Assembly: GCA_905250025.1 (NCBI GenBank)
Contig: CAJNOJ010000455.1
Location: 1 to 64,000 of the forward strand
Direction of reading: 5' to 3'
Origin: Adineta ricciae
Lineage: Eukaryota > Rotifera > Eurotatoria > Adinetida > Adinetidae
DNA length: 64,000 bases
Position numbers and translations under genes: made by a program. Positions 60,981 through 64,000 of the stretch are shown here, in pieces. The notes under the pieces are model-generated. The model was not told the origin of the DNA. It saw only the letters and a program-made list of their open reading frames with translations, and did no database searches. The stretch's first letter is position 1, and each line of letters opens with the position of its first letter.

Positions 60981-63020
60981 GATGATGCCAAAAGGTATAA
61001 TCCGCATCCAACTTTTCGTAAAATTTCATTTTGAAAAGTTAAAATTGAACAAAGACAATTGATGATGCCCGCAACAAACATAATGATTATTACAGCAGCA
61101 CTCATCTTAATACTAAATGGCTGATCTTTTATTGTCTTATCTTGTTTCACTACAACTCGTAAAATAGCATCAAGAGTTACACCAATACTTTTAACTTGAG
61201 GATTACATGGATCACCAATATAACAATCAGTTGAATCATCATCTAAAAAAATTATTTATTATCGTAACATATGAAGAAAGTGGAGTCTTGTTTTGTTTCT
61301 TTTAGTTTCTATAAATTGATAAAGTTTTATCTATACTTACTCAAGCGTTCAAAAGTGAAATTCTCTGAACCATATATCTGGATTGAATAGTTCATTGGCG
61401 TCTGTGGTCTAAAAGTTGTTATAACTAATATGTACATTGTATTAGCTTGAATATGAGCTGAGAATTGATTGCAAGCTGTATACGAATGTTCAAGACATTT
61501 GGTTAAAGCCAAATTTTCATGCCAATGCAATGGATCGAATTGATTTTTATACATATCTACGACAATTGTTTTATTTGGACCAATTAAAAAATAATAATAT
61601 CCGTTTTTAGATGTTGTTATTCGAATAGTTTCATAATAATATTGCGAGCTGGTGCAATCTTTAGCATATGTTTGACTGTGTGCTGTTAAGCTTGATGAGT
61701 ATTCAAAACCAACAACCGGCGAAGGATCTATTCGAAAGAGTATCCAATCAGAAGTTGTAAAAGTGATAATCTTCTATCTTTATACTATTGCTTAGGAATA
61801 TCATATAGATTATACTTACCAACACGTTCTAAACCAACAGTACTTCTACCAAATACCTCTACTTTGAAATCTGTTATGGCAATGTCATCAAGTACTGCTA
61901 CAACCAATACATACTGGATATTAGCCATAAGTCGAACGGTAACTGTATCATGGTTACTATTGCAACGTTTTTCTTCTTCTGAAATTAAATTTCCCATTGG
62001 AATACGAGGATAAAAAACACGTTCATATATATAACTGGATATAGTTGTTAAAGGTAGGGTATCATTTCTAATGGATAAAAAAGTGTAGAAACCATTCTCA
62101 GTCACGTTCACTTGTATTGCTTCATAGCGTACCATCGTCCAAAGTTCGACACAAAGCTTACGAGCATTTGTTGAATGATTTTTTGTCAATGTAGATCTGT
62201 ATGTTGATTGGATAACTCGTTCAACGTCTATTCAACACAAAAATAAAATAAAACTAAAGAAATAGAAATAATCCTTTAGTTTCATTTCTATCTAATTATC
62301 ATGAGTTTTATTTTCAGAGAATGTATAAATATATATAATGATTCTAATTCTCAAAAAACAATTTTATCTTATATGTAATGATTTTTAATAAACATACTTT
62401 TACTTAATTTTCGAAAGGATAGTTATTTTAAGAATATCTGTATGTTAGGCCATTGTCATAACTATATCTTCTGTATAATACTCCTTATCTCACATATTTG
62501 TCTTCAAGAAACATACTAATAAAAAAACATATATTTAAGTGTCAAGGGTAATACTATCTATAAATCTGATTTCTTTTTTTAATTAGAAAATAAACTTTCA
62601 TTAATCTTATAGAATTATATTACTCACTCATGCGTTGAAGATGAACTATATTTGAACCAAATATGATGATTGAGAATGGACCTGTTACATTTCGATAATA
62701 TGTCGTCACTACTAATATATATGCAGTGTTCATTTGAAGTTCAACGGTAAATTTAAATTGATCTTTACTAACGGGTTTACCATACCATGCAATTAAATTT
62801 GTTAAAAGATCAAATCGAGAAAAATGATCTTTATACATAAAACCATAGAGTCCAATGCTACTGTTACCAGTCAGAATATAAAAGTCACTTTTACTCACAT
62901 TGACCTGTATGGCTTCATAATAATAAGCTAGAGAAGAATTATATAATTCACGTGAGAACATTTCGTGATGGTATGTTAAGGTAGATGAATACATTGCTTG
63001 AATTGTAGATGGAACATTTC
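60981..63020 (-). CDS. Multi-module ectodomain protein with C-terminal membrane helices (receptor-like), partial
   Basis: Four exons are visible: 63020-62628, 62227-61820, 61727-61341 and 61242-60981 (cut by the N at 60980). The first three each encode one copy of a roughly 130-residue module: Y[YE].AI.[VI].V...GFY, then NT.Y.LVV.T, then a closing FSI.[IV].GS..V.L.R strand, so exon and module boundaries coincide. The fourth encodes a linker with CYIGDPCNPQVKSIGVTLD, a helix (AAVIIIMFVAGIINCLCSIL) and the start of a second (GCGLYLLASS). This suggests a receptor with tandem extracellular sandwich-like modules and a multi-pass membrane part, perhaps GPCR-like. The ligand is unknown. Upstream exons are not found in the window. 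Confidence 0.6.
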
Positions 63021-64000
63021 CTAAATAAACAAAAATGTGGGTAATAATTCGTCTTTATTATTACAAGTAGCGCTCGTCGTGCCGACTCACTTAACCCTCG
63101 ACTGTGGAAGACACATATGTTTTTCGTGTCCCAGGTGTGAGACAAATTAATCTCACAACTTTATATAGTAGACAACAATTGAAATGTTATTACGTAGATG
63201 TATTTATGAACTTTCGAGAACAAACCATCCAATTTTTTGAGAATCAATGGGGGTAAAATGTATTTTTAATTGAGAGCTAACAAAATATTATAGGTAGTAA
63301 GAGGCACATGCAAAATTTGGTACATTTGTCGATTGCAGAAGCGTTATTTCTTTGCAAAGTTTTTATAAGTTTAATACATTCAACCAGACAAATCAATATC
63401 ACATGTGCTAAAGGCTAGTTTAGGCCCTGTCACTCTTGGTATATGGATTTTCTTCGTTTGGCGCTTTTAGTTACGATCCCCTGAGAAATTTTTCGTCATT
63501 CTTTTATGATTAGTAAGATCATTGACAGTTCCATCGAACTTGCAAAATAGTGCCATTTCGAACCACATATCAATTGCGAAACAACTTTAGTAACTCAGCA
63601 CCAACTCCAGTAAAAATCGTCAACTCAGAAACTGGAGTTGTCAATCAGTGATCCCATCCAACCGACCTTCTATTATCCACCATCCGAATCCACATCCCTT
63701 GAATAAATCATGTCACTATACAATCTATACTTTACCACACAAGCGCCACATCCTCACTGTCACCTCATCCACAGTGAAAACTTCCATCGATCTTCATACA
63801 CCTACCCCGGATTGCACTCAGCATCCTGACCCATGCCCATACACCCACACATAGTGTCACCGAACATCCCCCGCCTATACCCACACCATCACCCACACCA
63901 TCACCAACATATGATGCTCCCTACAGTCGACCGAACTACAGCGTCAGCATCTAACCATCCAACTCGATTACAGACTACGCACTTGCTATTTCATCCGTCT
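63021..64000. other. Right-edge region, no gene recognised
   Basis: 63021-63600 is AT-rich and featureless. From 63640 the base composition switches to C-rich, A/C/T-only stretches with ACCATCACCCAC-like short repeats near 63880-63910. An ORF at 63648-63854 is a by-product of this composition. Confidence 0.4.

Noticed and set aside
1-64000. CRISPR arrays, rRNA genes, tRNA genes, bacterial operons
   Set aside because: No spaced direct repeats, no rRNA-like blocks and no convincing tRNA cloverleaf seen; genes have introns and poly(A) signals. A dedicated tRNA scan was not possible.

Overview
The window is animal nuclear DNA, most probably from a bdelloid rotifer. The signs are AT-rich sequence, many GT-AG introns of about 50-80 bp, a fused isocitrate lyase-malate synthase of the invertebrate type, a secreted bacterial-type DUF1254/DUF1214 protein, and a Ty3/Gypsy-like retrotransposon with an extra DEDDy-exonuclease ORF3, a combination described from bdelloids. 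The species assignment is inference.

Layout. 1-1476: left-edge gene fragment and a large inverted repeat. 1552-20005 (block A): secreted DUF1254/1214 protein (+), secreted kelch propeller (-), a 2,150-residue ankyrin / DEAH-helicase / nucleotidyltransferase-like / PARP fusion (-), bifunctional glyoxylate-cycle enzyme (-), and the 3' end of a STAND/NACHT WD-repeat-like gene (-). 20007-40957 (block B): the same genes in the same order and orientation, a few percent diverged, starting inside the first gene and continuing through the whole NACHT gene. A single N separates the blocks. 41536-42878: astacin metalloprotease (+). 42886-54048: LTR retrotransposon sequence assembled from four overlapping pieces, plus ORF3. 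54530-57905: truncated Na+/H+ exchanger, an SGNH/GDSL hydrolase-like ORF and an OB-fold/zinc-ribbon protein. 58743-59969: transposase remnant and a decayed chitinase-like gene. 60981-63020: multi-module ectodomain joined to membrane segments, cut by an N.

Nine single Ns (20006, 28991, 43107, 45099, 46497, 48607, 54943, 58265, 60980) mark contig joins, and several are flanked by duplicated near-identical sequence. The block duplication and the retrotransposon structure should therefore be read first as scaffolding of overlapping or allelic contigs, not as biology.

Functionally, the glyoxylate enzyme converts fat-derived acetyl-CoA to C4 acids. The helicase-PARP fusion and the NACHT protein both have architectures typical of nucleic-acid sensing or innate defence (inference). 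The helicase-PARP fusion, present in two copies with its key motifs intact, is the most novel object here.
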